Shown in pieces: positions 18,436-27,457 of a stretch of 64,000 nucleotides of DNA. Location of the stretch: contig JANRDC010000004.1 of NCBI GenBank assembly GCA_030726725.1, positions 186,001 to 250,000 of the forward strand, given 5' to 3'. This DNA comes from Flavobacteriaceae bacterium. GTDB taxonomy: Bacteria; Bacteroidota; Bacteroidia; Flavobacteriales; Flavobacteriaceae. How positions within the stretch are numbered: the first letter of the stretch is position 1; each line of letters opens with the position of its first letter. The position numbers were made by a program, and so were the translations under genes. Below the pieces are notes generated by a model. It ran no database searches and was not told the origin of the DNA. It saw nothing but the letters and a program-made list of their open reading frames with translations.

Positions 18436-19030
18436 GTCCCTGTGGATGTTGTTTTTGGTGGTGGGTATGGCTTATGGCCAAACCCAAAAACCAACCTTGA
18501 AAAAAGCTTATTTTGCTGGGGGATGTTTTTGGTGTGTAGAAGCTGTTTTTGAATCTCTTAAGGGTGTAGAAGAGGCCGTTTCGGGATATGCTGGAGGAAA
18601 CTACAAAAATCCGACCTATGAATTAGTGGTTCAAGGAAGAACAGGACACGCTGAAGCGGTTGAAGTGATCTACAATCCCCAATTGATTTCTTTCAAAACA
18701 CTGGTCACTGCATTTTTTGAGTCTCATGACCCGACAACCCTCAATCAACAAGGACCGGACCGGGGTACACAATATCGCTCTATTGCCTTTTACAGCAACG
18801 CTCAAGAACGCAAAGACATTGAAACTGTGATGGCACAACAAGCGGGTAAGTACCGAAAACCTATAGTGACGGAAATTCAACCCATGACCTTGTTTTACGC
18901 AGCTGAAGGGTACCACCAAGATTTCGAAAAAAAGAACCCCAACAACCCCTATATCAGAGCCGTTTCCATTCCACGGTTTGAGGCATTTAAAGCAAAGAGA
19001 CCAGATTTGCTCAAAAAAGACAGCCACTGA
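18428..19030 (+). CDS. msrA: Exported peptide-methionine (S)-S-oxide reductase MsrA
   Basis: Repairs methionine-S-sulfoxide. The catalytic motif AGGCFWCVEAVF is intact, with EAVSGYAGG, GHAEAVEV and EGYHQDF typical of MsrA. An N-terminal hydrophobic segment ending AYGQ (about residues 1-18) indicates export, so it likely protects envelope proteins. The ATG at 18428 overlaps the amidohydrolase stop; the upstream in-frame start at 18332 would lie well inside that gene. The stop shares one base with the aldose epimerase start. Length is 200 residues. Confidence 0.92.
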   Translation: MNKSLWMLFLVVGMAYGQTQKPTLKKAYFAGGCFWCVEAVFESLKGVEEAVSGYAGGNYKNPTYELVVQGRTGHAEAVEVIYNPQLISFKTLVTAFFESHDPTTLNQQGPDRGTQYRSIAFYSNAQERKDIETVMAQQAGKYRKPIVTEIQPMTLFYAAEGYHQDFEKKNPNNPYIRAVSIPRFEAFKAKRPDLLKKDSH

Positions 19031-19932
19031 TGAACCTCCTCAAGGAACGATCCATCACACTTAATCACGGAGATTTATCGATAACCGTATTGAGTTTAGG
19101 TGCCATTTTACACCGATTTACCTACAAGGGTAAGGACATGGTGATCAGTCTTGAGGATGAATCTGCTTACCGAAACGACCCTTGGCATACCGGAGCTGTG
19201 ATCGGAAGACACGCGGGGAGAATCATGAAAAATGGCGCTTTAGCAGGTAAGCCTGTTTGCTTGGAAAGCGATGATTATTACCAATTACACGGCGGACCCT
19301 CAGGATTTTCCAAGAAGAATTGGACCTTTAGCGAGATGGGCAGTACCCCCTACCCCTATGTAACTTTATCCTTGTTGAGTCCAGATGGAGAGGGAGGTTA
19401 TCCCGGAAACCTCCAGGTTGCGGTTACCTATACCTTGAAGCAAAATGAACTTGAACTGAAATACCAGGCCTCAACTGACCAAACTACCTGGGTAAACTTG
19501 ACCAACCACACCTATTTTCAGTGGCATAACGCTCCTTTCCTCGACCAGCTGATCTTTGAAATTCCTGCCCATGGGGTGTTGGCTACTGACGATCAACTTT
19601 TGCCCACTGGATGGATCATACCCATGGATCAAAGCGAAATAAACTTCAATCAACCCCGCGCGTTGGGAACTCAAAGACTTGACCATGTTTATATGCTGCA
19701 AGACCCCAAATTATTGCCGCTTAAGGTACTTGACCCAGTGGCAGGTATCGGAATAGAAATGCACACAGACCAACCCAGTGTGGTTGTGTTTACCCCTGAA
19801 CCCAGAAATTCATTTTGTTTGGAAGCACAAATGCCTCCAAATGCCCCTAATTGTCCAAACTTTGGATCAATTGTACTACATCCATCATCCCCATACACCC
19901 AACAGACGAGTTACCGAGTCTTTGATTTATAG
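19030..19932 (+). CDS. Aldose 1-epimerase family protein (galactose mutarotase)
   Basis: Interconverts alpha and beta anomers of aldoses. Conserved pieces: IGRHAGRI near the N-terminus, YQLHGGPSGF (catalytic His), NLTNHTYFQ, LLPTGWIIPM, LDHVYML, and FCLEAQMPPNAPN (catalytic Glu). Length 300 is on the short side but normal for cytoplasmic members; there is no signal peptide, unlike the two genes before it. It starts on the last base of the msrA stop codon. The sugar substrate is not determined by the sequence. Confidence 0.88.
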   Translation: MNLLKERSITLNHGDLSITVLSLGAILHRFTYKGKDMVISLEDESAYRNDPWHTGAVIGRHAGRIMKNGALAGKPVCLESDDYYQLHGGPSGFSKKNWTFSEMGSTPYPYVTLSLLSPDGEGGYPGNLQVAVTYTLKQNELELKYQASTDQTTWVNLTNHTYFQWHNAPFLDQLIFEIPAHGVLATDDQLLPTGWIIPMDQSEINFNQPRALGTQRLDHVYMLQDPKLLPLKVLDPVAGIGIEMHTDQPSVVVFTPEPRNSFCLEAQMPPNAPNCPNFGSIVLHPSSPYTQQTSYRVFDL

Positions 19933-19948
19933 ACCGGGAATATTTGCC

Positions 19949-19956
19949 TATTTTTG
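19949..19956 (+). promoter_or_regulatory. Predicted -7 element (TATTTTTG) for the GT2 gene
   Basis: Exact TAnnTTTG match 18 bases before the ATG at 19975. A TTTG at 19921-19924 gives a slightly long 24-base spacer. Confidence 0.5.
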
Positions 19957-19974
19957 TATCCTAATCACCCCATT

Positions 19975-20931
19975 ATGCACCCGGTAACCTCAGAATTGCT
20001 TTCTATTGTTGTCCCTTTGTACAACGAACAAGACAATGTTGTCTTGCTCACCCAAAAAATACACGAGGCGCTTCAGGGCTACCAATACGAGATCATCTAC
20101 GTGGATGATTTTTCTACCGATGACACCAAGAAACGGATCGACGAAATGAAGGATTCGTCCGTGTTGTTGATTCATTTGAAAAAAAATTATGGGCAAAGTT
20201 TAGCGCTTGCAGCGGGGATTGATGTGGCTCAAGGCCGCTATATCATTACCATGGACGGTGACCTGCAGAACGACCCATCAGATATTCCAATGATGTTGGA
20301 ACAAGCCGTAAATCACGGTTTTGATTTAGTAACGGGTATCCGTCAAAAAAGGCAGGATAGCTGGCTAAAAACAATTCCTTCAAAAATTGCTAATTTCTTG
20401 GTGCGCAGGGTGACCAAACTGGATATCAAAGACAATGGTTGTGCGTTAAAGGTGTTTGATAAAGACATTGCTAAAGACCTGAATTTATACGGCGAAATGC
20501 ACCGATTTATCACGCTATTGGCTTTCTTGGAAGGGGCGCAAATCAAACAAGTTCCGGTAAAGCACCACGCCCGTCATGCTGGAACCTCAAAATACGGTCT
20601 TGAAAGAGTATTTAAGGTCATTGCAGACATGATGCTTTTGCTATTTATTCGCAAATACTTCCAAAGACCCATCCACCTATTTGGCATTATAGGCGTTCTG
20701 CTGATGATCTTGGGTGGTGTGGCTAATGTTTATTTATTGGCCCTGAAACTATCCGGTGAAGAAATCGGAGATCGACCATTACTCACTTTAGCCATGATGA
20801 TGATACTCGCTGGTATTCAGCTTTTTACCATCGGAATTGTCATGGAGCTACTGATTCGCACTTATTACGAATCTCAACAAAAAAGACCTTACCGCATTAA
20901 AAAGATCAGCAAAGGTGGTCAAGTACAATAA
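19975..20931 (+). CDS. Membrane-anchored glycosyltransferase family 2 (polyprenyl-phosphate sugar synthase-like)
   Basis: 318 residues. A GT-A catalytic domain (LLSIVVPLYNEQDNV, IIYVDDFSTDD, TMDGDLQNDPSDIP) resembles DPM1, ArnC and GtrB enzymes that charge undecaprenyl phosphate with a sugar. Two C-terminal membrane helices (about 235-300) match the GtrB/ArnC layout. The ATG at 19975 is preferred to a TTG at 19954 because the latter overlaps the predicted -7 element. It overlaps the flippase-like gene by 17 bases. The sugar donor cannot be told from sequence. Confidence 0.85.
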   Translation: MHPVTSELLSIVVPLYNEQDNVVLLTQKIHEALQGYQYEIIYVDDFSTDDTKKRIDEMKDSSVLLIHLKKNYGQSLALAAGIDVAQGRYIITMDGDLQNDPSDIPMMLEQAVNHGFDLVTGIRQKRQDSWLKTIPSKIANFLVRRVTKLDIKDNGCALKVFDKDIAKDLNLYGEMHRFITLLAFLEGAQIKQVPVKHHARHAGTSKYGLERVFKVIADMMLLLFIRKYFQRPIHLFGIIGVLLMILGGVANVYLLALKLSGEEIGDRPLLTLAMMMILAGIQLFTIGIVMELLIRTYYESQQKRPYRIKKISKGGQVQ

Positions 20932-21823
20932 AAACCTAGCCACTGTATTAAAAATCTTATTCAGCGGATTTTTGCTGTTTCTGCTTTTCACCAAAGTTCC
21001 GCTTAGGGATATATGGGTGTTGTGGGCAGCGTCTAATCCCCTATGGCTTGTGTGTGCCTTATTGCTTTTTGTCGTTTCAAAATGGATCTCCCTACTGAGA
21101 CTTCACCAACTGATGAATTATATAGGCCTAGGATGGGCATTGACAAAACAAGCAAAATTATACTTGATGGGTATGTTCTACAACCTCTTTTTGCCCGGGG
21201 GAATTGGTGGAGACGGATACAAAGCATACATCTATCAAAAAACATCTGAGGTCAGTTTGAAAAAAGGGGTGTCCGCCCTGTTATTGGACCGAATTTCAGG
21301 AGTTTGGGCTTTGGCATTGTGGGCCCTTGTTCTGGGGATTTTTGTGTCTGGAATGCCTTTTTCAGATCAACCTTTGTTGTATTTAATCGCAGGGATACTG
21401 GGGACTACTGCCTATGGTGTCTTGGTGTATACCGCTTTTAATAACACTTGGGGAAATTTCTGGCGCGGTAGTATACTATCCCTATTGGTCCAAGGGGCTC
21501 AATTGTTGTCGGCTCTATTTTTGCTTTGGTCTCTGGATGCAACACAAGATATCTCTGGATACTTGGTGGTGTTTTTAATCTCTTCTGTCGCTGCAGTTTT
21601 GCCACTTACCATCGGAGGTATGGGCAGTAGAGAAATTACTTTCTATTACGGATCCCAATGGTTGGGGTTGGATCAAACCATTTCTCTAGGCGTCAGTCTT
21701 CTCTTCTTTGGAATTACTGCCCTGGTGTCATTGACAGGAATTTACTTCCATATCCGAAAACCCTCATGGGAGATTAGCGATCCGCAGACAACCAGATCAA
21801 ATAGCGATAAGACAGCTGATTAG
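20915..21823 (+). CDS. Flippase-like polytopic protein (lysylphosphatidylglycerol synthase TM domain family)
   Basis: 302 residues with about eight membrane helices and the family motif NLFLPGGIGGDGYKAYIY (about 85-102), then LLLDRISG and IGGMGSREITF. This is the MprF-type flippase-domain family (UPF0104/AglD-like), often found beside polyprenyl-phosphate glycosyltransferases. The start is a GTG inside the preceding gene, consistent with coupling. Its likely role is moving the lipid-linked sugar across the membrane. The last 50 bases overlap the 3' end of the convergent GT39 gene. Confidence 0.8.
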   Translation: MVKYNKNLATVLKILFSGFLLFLLFTKVPLRDIWVLWAASNPLWLVCALLLFVVSKWISLLRLHQLMNYIGLGWALTKQAKLYLMGMFYNLFLPGGIGGDGYKAYIYQKTSEVSLKKGVSALLLDRISGVWALALWALVLGIFVSGMPFSDQPLLYLIAGILGTTAYGVLVYTAFNNTWGNFWRGSILSLLVQGAQLLSALFLLWSLDATQDISGYLVVFLISSVAAVLPLTIGGMGSREITFYYGSQWLGLDQTISLGVSLLFFGITALVSLTGIYFHIRKPSWEISDPQTTRSNSDKTAD

Positions 21824-23393
21824 TTCGGGTCTGGGGATTCAAAAAAGACCAATTTAACCGGGTAATCCTAAAATGGGGTGATTTTTCCACCAGGGTCCAA
21901 TTTCTGTTGGTGTCCTTGAGCAAAATATTGGGGTCTATCTCTGTGTACAGCCAACCCTGAGAAATGGTCGAAATCTGGGTGGAATCAATCAATACCAATG
22001 GTTGGTGGGTGTAAAAATCCAAAGACCAGGTGAATTGATCTGATAATTTATAAATAGGCGCTTCTTTTCCAGTAGCTCGGTCTTTATGCCAAGCTTTGGC
22101 CAAACTAACGCCCGATTGATAGGCCAATAGGTTGGGGTAAAAAAACAAATGCATCATCAGATAAAGGCCACCAAAAATGAGCGCGGTATAACGCCATATC
22201 ATTCCTGTGGAAGAGCGCCAGAGTCTGGGTAGGGCTACCACGGCGACCAAAGCCACCCAAACACCAAGTTCACTTCCTGTACCAAAAGCCCAAACCAATA
22301 CTCCACTGCAAATCAACACGGCAGTCAACAGTGTTTTCTGCGCGATGACCCAAGGTTTTTTTGAGGACAGCACCGACAGATAAGGCGCGGACAACACCGC
22401 CCAAATCGGGAGCGTACCATTGAGGTAATGAGGTAATTTAAACTGTGCAAAACTGATCAATACCATGATGGCAGTGACCCCGATAAAGGTCATGGACTCG
22501 GGAAAACTTCGGGCTGAACTTATTTGCCTCCAACGATCAACCCATGCGTAAACACCCACTAGGGTCCAGGGCAAAAACACCCATAGAAACGTGTGGAAAA
22601 AAAACAGATAATCAGGGCTATTACTCCCCATACCTGTTCCGCTCATCCGTTCAAAACTCTGTTCCCAAAGAATAAAAAAAACACCACTGCGCTGATCGAT
22701 TCCTCTGATGACCAACTCTGGATGAAGATCAAATTGAAGGTAATAAGCGTAAAGCACTGGACTAATTCCTAGGGCAAATACGCCCAAACCTAACAATGCG
22801 GGCCAACGAAATAACAAATACCACTTTCGGGTATGCCATAACTGGGCCAATACAGGTAAGCCTACCAGAACTACGCCAAGCTGGCCTTTGGCTGAAAATG
22901 CCATAGCTGTTGCTAAAGCTCCCCACACCAAATTTCTCCATCGTTCACGGACCAAGTAGTCCGAAAACTGCCACAATGCCCAAGCCACCGAGGCAGTCAG
23001 CACTGCATCAGTGCGCACGTCCATAGAAGCCAAAACCACACTGTATACAGATAAAAAAATAAGTGCTGCCCACCTGGCAATATGTTTGGGTTGCGCGAGT
23101 AACGACCATCGGTATACACTGTATCCCCCAAACCAAAGCGCGGCCAAGGAGGGTAATCTATAGGCCCAATCGGTGAGTCCAAACAACTTCATCGACCATG
23201 CAGATAACCAAAAATGCAGGTGAGGTTTATCCAAATAGGGCGCTGTTCCTTTGTACAAAGACCAAAAATCATGGGTCAAAATCATGCGTTGAGACATCAC
23301 AGCAAATTGGGCTGCATCGTTCTCCATCAAGGGAACCGATAGCCCAAAAGCCATAGCTAAGGCAAATAATACAAAGAGGATTCGATCTGTCAT
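21774..23393 (-). CDS. Glycosyltransferase family 39 (ArnT-like) membrane protein
   Basis: 539 residues, about 11-12 membrane helices, with an early acidic periplasmic loop (PLMENDAAQFAVMSQRM) and DKPHLHFWLSAWSMKLFG. Both match ArnT and protein O-mannosyltransferases, which take a sugar from a polyprenyl phosphate. ArnT moves aminoarabinose to lipid A; relatives glycosylate proteins. Here the acceptor is unknown. It overlaps the PAP2 gene by 4 bases and is convergent with the flippase-like gene, with which it shares 50 bases of antisense coding sequence. Confidence 0.82.
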   Translation of the reverse strand: MTDRILFVLFALAMAFGLSVPLMENDAAQFAVMSQRMILTHDFWSLYKGTAPYLDKPHLHFWLSAWSMKLFGLTDWAYRLPSLAALWFGGYSVYRWSLLAQPKHIARWAALIFLSVYSVVLASMDVRTDAVLTASVAWALWQFSDYLVRERWRNLVWGALATAMAFSAKGQLGVVLVGLPVLAQLWHTRKWYLLFRWPALLGLGVFALGISPVLYAYYLQFDLHPELVIRGIDQRSGVFFILWEQSFERMSGTGMGSNSPDYLFFFHTFLWVFLPWTLVGVYAWVDRWRQISSARSFPESMTFIGVTAIMVLISFAQFKLPHYLNGTLPIWAVLSAPYLSVLSSKKPWVIAQKTLLTAVLICSGVLVWAFGTGSELGVWVALVAVVALPRLWRSSTGMIWRYTALIFGGLYLMMHLFFYPNLLAYQSGVSLAKAWHKDRATGKEAPIYKLSDQFTWSLDFYTHQPLVLIDSTQISTISQGWLYTEIDPNILLKDTNRNWTLVEKSPHFRITRLNWSFLNPQTRTNQLSYRYLIWLSADR

Positions 23394-23971
23394 GAAGCGC
23401 TAGTGCTGAACCACTTCAGCGTTAACCTATATACCAACCATCCGTAAAACAAACCAACCAACATACCAAAAAGCACATCAGATGGGTAGTGTACACCGAT
23501 GACCACTCTAGAAAGCGATACCAATGCTGCCCAAAACAGCAAACTCACTCTTCCCATCAATACCCAATTATTCTTGGGCGCAAAAACACCCATGAGCAGA
23601 TAAAAAAAGAAAAATAACCCAAAACTATTGGAAGCATGTGCAGAAAAGAAACCGTAATTACCTCCGCAACTATCTTTGAGCAATTGAAGCGTGCCTTCCA
23701 GTTCCGGTTCATGACAAGGCCTCAAACGCCCCACGCCATACTTAAAAAACTGAGAGGTTTGGTCGCTGAGCAAAATTAAAAACCCAACCATGGCCATGAT
23801 CTGAGCTCTTTTTCTGGCATTAAACTGGATCCAGATCCAAAGGAGCAACACCGAGTAAATCGGAAAACTCCACGGCGTGTAGGAAACACCCACCCAAAAG
23901 CCATCCCAATGAGGGCTTCCCCATCCATTGATGACCCAAAGCAGTTGCTTGTCCCAATACCAAAGATCCAT
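23390..23971 (-). CDS. PAP2 family phosphatase
   Basis: 193 residues, about five helices, with the three phosphatase motifs: KYGVGRLRPCH, SAHASNSFG (the PSGH-like motif) and SRVVIGVHYPSDV. Such enzymes dephosphorylate undecaprenyl pyrophosphate, phosphatidylglycerol phosphate or lipid A. Sitting directly upstream of and overlapping the GT39 gene suggests a role in lipid A or lipid-carrier metabolism. The three motifs are complete, so it should be active. Confidence 0.88.
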   Translation of the reverse strand: MDLWYWDKQLLWVINGWGSPHWDGFWVGVSYTPWSFPIYSVLLLWIWIQFNARKRAQIMAMVGFLILLSDQTSQFFKYGVGRLRPCHEPELEGTLQLLKDSCGGNYGFFSAHASNSFGLFFFFYLLMGVFAPKNNWVLMGRVSLLFWAALVSLSRVVIGVHYPSDVLFGMLVGLFYGWLVYRLTLKWFSTSAS

Positions 23972-23974
23972 AGT

Positions 23975-24220
23975 CTAGTCCTCCTGCTCGTCTTCTTCGT
24001 CGTACCGGTCTATTTCGCGGTCGTAAAACGCGGTAGCCTCTTCAATCAATTTAAGGGTTTCTGTCTCAAGTTGCTCCTCATCTTCAGGGTCAAATTCCTC
24101 TAACCACTCTATTTCATCGTCGGCTAGATTCATAATAAATCGAGGATACTCTGTGTGTACCACATAAATAGCTTCTGGAAAATCTGTGTTGTCTCCTAAA
24201 ATAAACTTGGGTAGTTCCAT
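23975..24220 (-). CDS. Conserved small acidic hypothetical protein
   Basis: 81 residues beginning MELPKFILGDNTDFPEAIYV, followed by HTEYPRFIMNLADDEIEW and a very acidic C-terminal helix with many Asp and Glu. I recognise it as a conserved flavobacterial hypothetical family but know no function. It is 3 bases upstream of the PAP2 gene and 10 bases downstream of the MATE gene, so probably part of the same transcript. Confidence 0.75.
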   Translation of the reverse strand: MELPKFILGDNTDFPEAIYVVHTEYPRFIMNLADDEIEWLEEFDPEDEEQLETETLKLIEEATAFYDREIDRYDEEDEQED

Positions 24221-24230
24221 ATTTGATGTT

Positions 24231-25604
24231 TTAGTGATGATTGATGATTAGTTTTTTAGTTAAGTATTGAAATCTGAGGTATAACATTCCTGCAGATGCG
24301 GTTAGACCTGCCAAGAGCCCGATCCAAATACCTGTAGAGCCCAAATCGGTGCGCAACCCCAAATAAAAACAGAGCGGAAATCCGATGGCCCAGTAAGCAA
24401 TAGCCGTGATGATTGTGGGCACAACCACATCTTGTAAACCCCTAAGTGCACCCAAAACCACCACCTGCAACCCATCGGAAATTTGAAAAAATGCTGCGAC
24501 CAACAACAACTGAGCTGCAATGCTGATCACCTCAGCATTATCAACCGCATTCTTGAGATCCTCCACATTGAGATAAATAGTCGGAAAAAGGTGTCTACCC
24601 AACATGAATAGCGCCGCAAATAAAATTTCCAACAGCAAGGTCAACAGAAAAATGGATTGGGCGATTCGCCTCAGGTTGATATAATCCTTAAGCCCTTTTT
24701 GGTTGCCCACACGAATCATGGCTGCTACTCCTAGCCCCATACCCACCATAAAAGTCATGCTGGACAAATTCAGCGCGATTTGGTTGGCGGCTTGTGCATT
24801 CTTGCCCAATACCCCACTGAGCCAAATGGCAGCCGTGAATAGTGCGACTTCAAAAAACATTTGCATCGCAGAAGGGAAACCTAAAAAAACGATTTTTTTA
24901 AGCTTGCTCCATTCGATGATTCGCCAATTAAATTTTAAAACGTAATAGTTCATGGACTTATTCTGGGCCAATAGATACCACAACAAAGCAACCATCACCA
25001 CTCTGGAAACCAAGGTGCCCACTGCAGCGCCTACAATACCCCAAGCAGGAGCACCAAACTTCCCGAAAATAAAAAGATAGTTGAGCACTATGTTGACGAT
25101 GTTGCCAACAACGGTAGCGTACATTGGGTATTTGGTGCGCGACATTCCATCAGAGAATTGTTTAAACGCTTGAAAAATAACCAAGGGAACTAGCGAAAAA
25201 GCGACCAAATCCAAGTACGGCAAGGCCAGAGCCACCACCTCTTCGGGCTGTTCCATTTGGTACATCAATGGTTTTGCCCATAAGATCATACCGAATAAAC
25301 TGACGCCTAAAGCAGTGCATAAAATCAAACCGTGTTTTAAGGCGGATTTGCCTGAGGCGCTGTCCTGGGCTCCATCAGCCTCTGCTACCAACGGGGTAAT
25401 GGCCGTTGAAAATCCGATGCCCAAAGACATCGCGATAAAAACAAAACTATTGCCTAGAGAAACCGCTGCCAACTCCGCAGTTCCCAGTTGACCTACCATG
25501 ATATTATCGGCAAATGCGACAAATGTATGCCCCAACAATCCCAAAATGACGGGAAAAGAAAGCTTCAAATTATAGGCGAATTCTTTGGTGTAGTTGGTCA
25601 ACAA
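24231..25604 (-). CDS. MATE family efflux transporter
   Basis: 457 residues, twelve predicted helices, with the MATE signatures DNIMVGQLGTAELAAVSLGN in the first helices and a pseudo-repeat in the second half (RVGNQKGLKDY, SDGLQVVVLGALRGLQD). MATE proteins export cationic drugs or metabolites using Na+ or H+. The start must be a TTG (25604 or 25601): no ATG occurs before residue 36, and the protein needs LTNYTKEFAYNLKLSFP to align with the family. No regulator is adjacent. Confidence 0.92.
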   Translation of the reverse strand: MLTNYTKEFAYNLKLSFPVILGLLGHTFVAFADNIMVGQLGTAELAAVSLGNSFVFIAMSLGIGFSTAITPLVAEADGAQDSASGKSALKHGLILCTALGVSLFGMILWAKPLMYQMEQPEEVVALALPYLDLVAFSLVPLVIFQAFKQFSDGMSRTKYPMYATVVGNIVNIVLNYLFIFGKFGAPAWGIVGAAVGTLVSRVVMVALLWYLLAQNKSMNYYVLKFNWRIIEWSKLKKIVFLGFPSAMQMFFEVALFTAAIWLSGVLGKNAQAANQIALNLSSMTFMVGMGLGVAAMIRVGNQKGLKDYINLRRIAQSIFLLTLLLEILFAALFMLGRHLFPTIYLNVEDLKNAVDNAEVISIAAQLLLVAAFFQISDGLQVVVLGALRGLQDVVVPTIITAIAYWAIGFPLCFYLGLRTDLGSTGIWIGLLAGLTASAGMLYLRFQYLTKKLIINHH

Positions 25605-25656
25605 ATCGGCTGAATTTAAAGTGCTAAGATAATGGAATAGATGTGTCTCGTGTCAA

Positions 25657-26424
25657 TTATTTGGCTTGCTGCCACAAAGACTCCAGTTCCTCTAGTGTGT
25701 ACGAGGACCATGTTCTTTGTTGTGCGCTCATCGAGTCCTCCATGTGGGCAAATCGGCGTATGAACTTTTTGTTGGTCCGCTCCAATGAACTTTCAGGGTC
25801 AATACCTTGAAATCTAGCAAAATTGATCAATGAAAAAAGAACATCCCCAAACTCCTCCTCAGCTTTTGCTTGGTCCTTGCGTTTCACCTCAATCAAAAAC
25901 TCCGCCAACTCTTCCTCCACTTTGGCCCATACCTGGTCAGCATTCGGCCAGTCAAAACCGACTCCAGCTGCTTTTTCTTGAATTCTAGTGGCTTTTACCA
26001 AGGCTGGCAGTCCTTTGGGAACACCGGATAAGACGCCTTTGTTACCCTCCTTTAATTTCAATTGTTCCCAATTCCGCTTAACTTCTTGCTCATCAGCAAC
26101 GATTACGTCTCCGTAAATATGGGGGTGTCGGTGGATCAATTTCTCGCACAATTGATTGATCACGTCTGCCACATCAAACTGCTGTTTTTCGCTACCTATT
26201 TTGGCATAAAAAACCAAATGCAGCATCAAGTCCCCTACTTCTTTAGCGATTTCCTGGGGATCCCCTTCCAAAATGGCATCAGCCAGCTCATAGGTCTCCT
26301 CAATAGTCAGCGGACGCAAGGTCTCAAAAGTTTGTTTTTGGTCCCAGGGACATTGAGCCCTGAGTTCATCCATGATGGTCAACAAGCGATCAAACGCCTG
26401 GAGCTGATTCGATCTCGGGTTCAT
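25657..26424 (-). CDS. mazG: Nucleoside triphosphate pyrophosphohydrolase MazG
   Basis: Hydrolyses (d)NTPs to monophosphates and lowers ppGpp or removes damaged nucleotides. Two MazG repeats are visible. The first has CPWDQKQTFETL and EETYELADAILEGD with EVGDLMLHLVFYAKI; the second has KVEEELAEFLIEVK and EEFGDVLFSLINFAR. Both keep the ExxE and ExxD metal ligands. The ATG at 26424 gives 255 residues, the usual length. It overlaps the DUF5606 gene by 35 bases. Confidence 0.93.
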   Translation of the reverse strand: MNPRSNQLQAFDRLLTIMDELRAQCPWDQKQTFETLRPLTIEETYELADAILEGDPQEIAKEVGDLMLHLVFYAKIGSEKQQFDVADVINQLCEKLIHRHPHIYGDVIVADEQEVKRNWEQLKLKEGNKGVLSGVPKGLPALVKATRIQEKAAGVGFDWPNADQVWAKVEEELAEFLIEVKRKDQAKAEEEFGDVLFSLINFARFQGIDPESSLERTNKKFIRRFAHMEDSMSAQQRTWSSYTLEELESLWQQAK

Positions 26425-26824
26425 CTTTTTGGGTTTGCGCAGGTGCGAGGAGGTTTTTTTCCAGCAGCATATTATACCACTGTAGCACTTTCTTGATGTC
26501 GCTCGGATACACGCGGTCCTCGTCAAAATTAGGGAGGACTTCGAAGAAATAGGCCTCTAGCGCATCTTTATCCGCTTTGTGAGATACAGAAGTAGCTGAT
26601 CCGTTTTCTTTGTCCCAGATTTTTTGAAATACCTCCTTGAGTGGCACTTCTTCATCTAGGGTATAAATAGCGATTTCATTTAAAACACTGATGTTGTTTT
26701 TAAAAGCAATGCTGATTTTCTTTCCATCTACCAAAGACTGTGCGACAAATCCAGCACGAGTTTGGGTGATGATTTCAAAAAGACCAGGTTTACCTGGAAT
26801 AGATACAATTTTGTCGAGTTGCAT
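26390..26824 (-). CDS. DUF5606 domain protein
   Basis: 144 residues beginning MQLDKIVSIPGKPGLFEI. The first about 60 residues look like a small SH3-like beta domain (VAQSLVDGKKISI), followed by helices with DALEAYFFEVLPNFDEDRVYPSDIKK. It matches the DUF5606 family found almost only in Bacteroidota; function unknown. It lies 42 bases downstream of def and overlaps mazG, an arrangement of housekeeping genes that suggests a core cellular role. Confidence 0.82.
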   Translation of the reverse strand: MQLDKIVSIPGKPGLFEIITQTRAGFVAQSLVDGKKISIAFKNNISVLNEIAIYTLDEEVPLKEVFQKIWDKENGSATSVSHKADKDALEAYFFEVLPNFDEDRVYPSDIKKVLQWYNMLLEKNLLAPAQTQKDEPEIESAPGV

Positions 26825-26866
26825 AAATTGAAAATGAATGGATAATAGGCTGTAGACCGTTTTTAA

Positions 26867-27457
26867 TTATTTTTTGGATTTCAAACTTGGAAACTTCATG
26901 CGATAACTAGGACTCGCTTTACCTTGGGTGATGTCCGTGAGTTTTCGCTTCAATAGACGCTTCTTTAAGGGAGATAATTTATCGATAAAAAGGACACCCT
27001 CAATATGGTCGTACTCATGCTGAATAACACGGGCAATCAATCCGGTAAACGGTTGTTCGTGAATGGCAAACTGCGCGTCTTGGTAGCGCAAAACGATATT
27101 GGGTTTTCTGGACACCTCTTCATGGATATCAGGGATGCTGAGGCATCCTTCGTTGAATGACCAGGGTTCACCGTCTTCTTCAATCAGGACAGGATTGATC
27201 AAAACCTTTTTGAATGCAGCGAGCTCAGATTGCTCCTCGGCACTCAACTCCTCATCTTGAGAAAATGCCTGGGTATCCACTACGAAAAGGCGAATATTCA
27301 AACCGACTTGTGGGGCCGCCAAACCGACGCCACTAGCGTGGTACATGGTGGCAAACATATTTTCAATCAATGCATCTAGCGCTGGATAATCCGGCGTGAT
27401 GTCAATACATTTTTGGCGCAATACAGGATCGCCATAGGCAACTATGGGAAGTATCAT
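26867..27457 (-). CDS. def: Peptide deformylase
   Basis: Removes the formyl group from nascent proteins. All three motifs are present: GVGLAAPQVG, EGCLSIP (metal Cys) and QHEYDHIEG (two metal His and catalytic Glu). Length 196 is typical of the Bacteroidota form. It overlaps ruvX by 4 bases and shares its transcript. Confidence 0.96.
   Translation of the reverse strand: MILPIVAYGDPVLRQKCIDITPDYPALDALIENMFATMYHASGVGLAAPQVGLNIRLFVVDTQAFSQDEELSAEEQSELAAFKKVLINPVLIEEDGEPWSFNEGCLSIPDIHEEVSRKPNIVLRYQDAQFAIHEQPFTGLIARVIQHEYDHIEGVLFIDKLSPLKKRLLKRKLTDITQGKASPSYRMKFPSLKSKK

Noticed and set aside
23390-23971. PAP2 protein as inactive because it has SAHA instead of PSGH
   Set aside because: The catalytic His is kept (SAH), and many active PAP2 enzymes read SAH or SGH; the other two motifs are complete.
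26062-26496. A 144-codon open frame opposite mazG
   Set aside because: Antisense to two real genes, no recognisable domain, and both real frames are fully explained.
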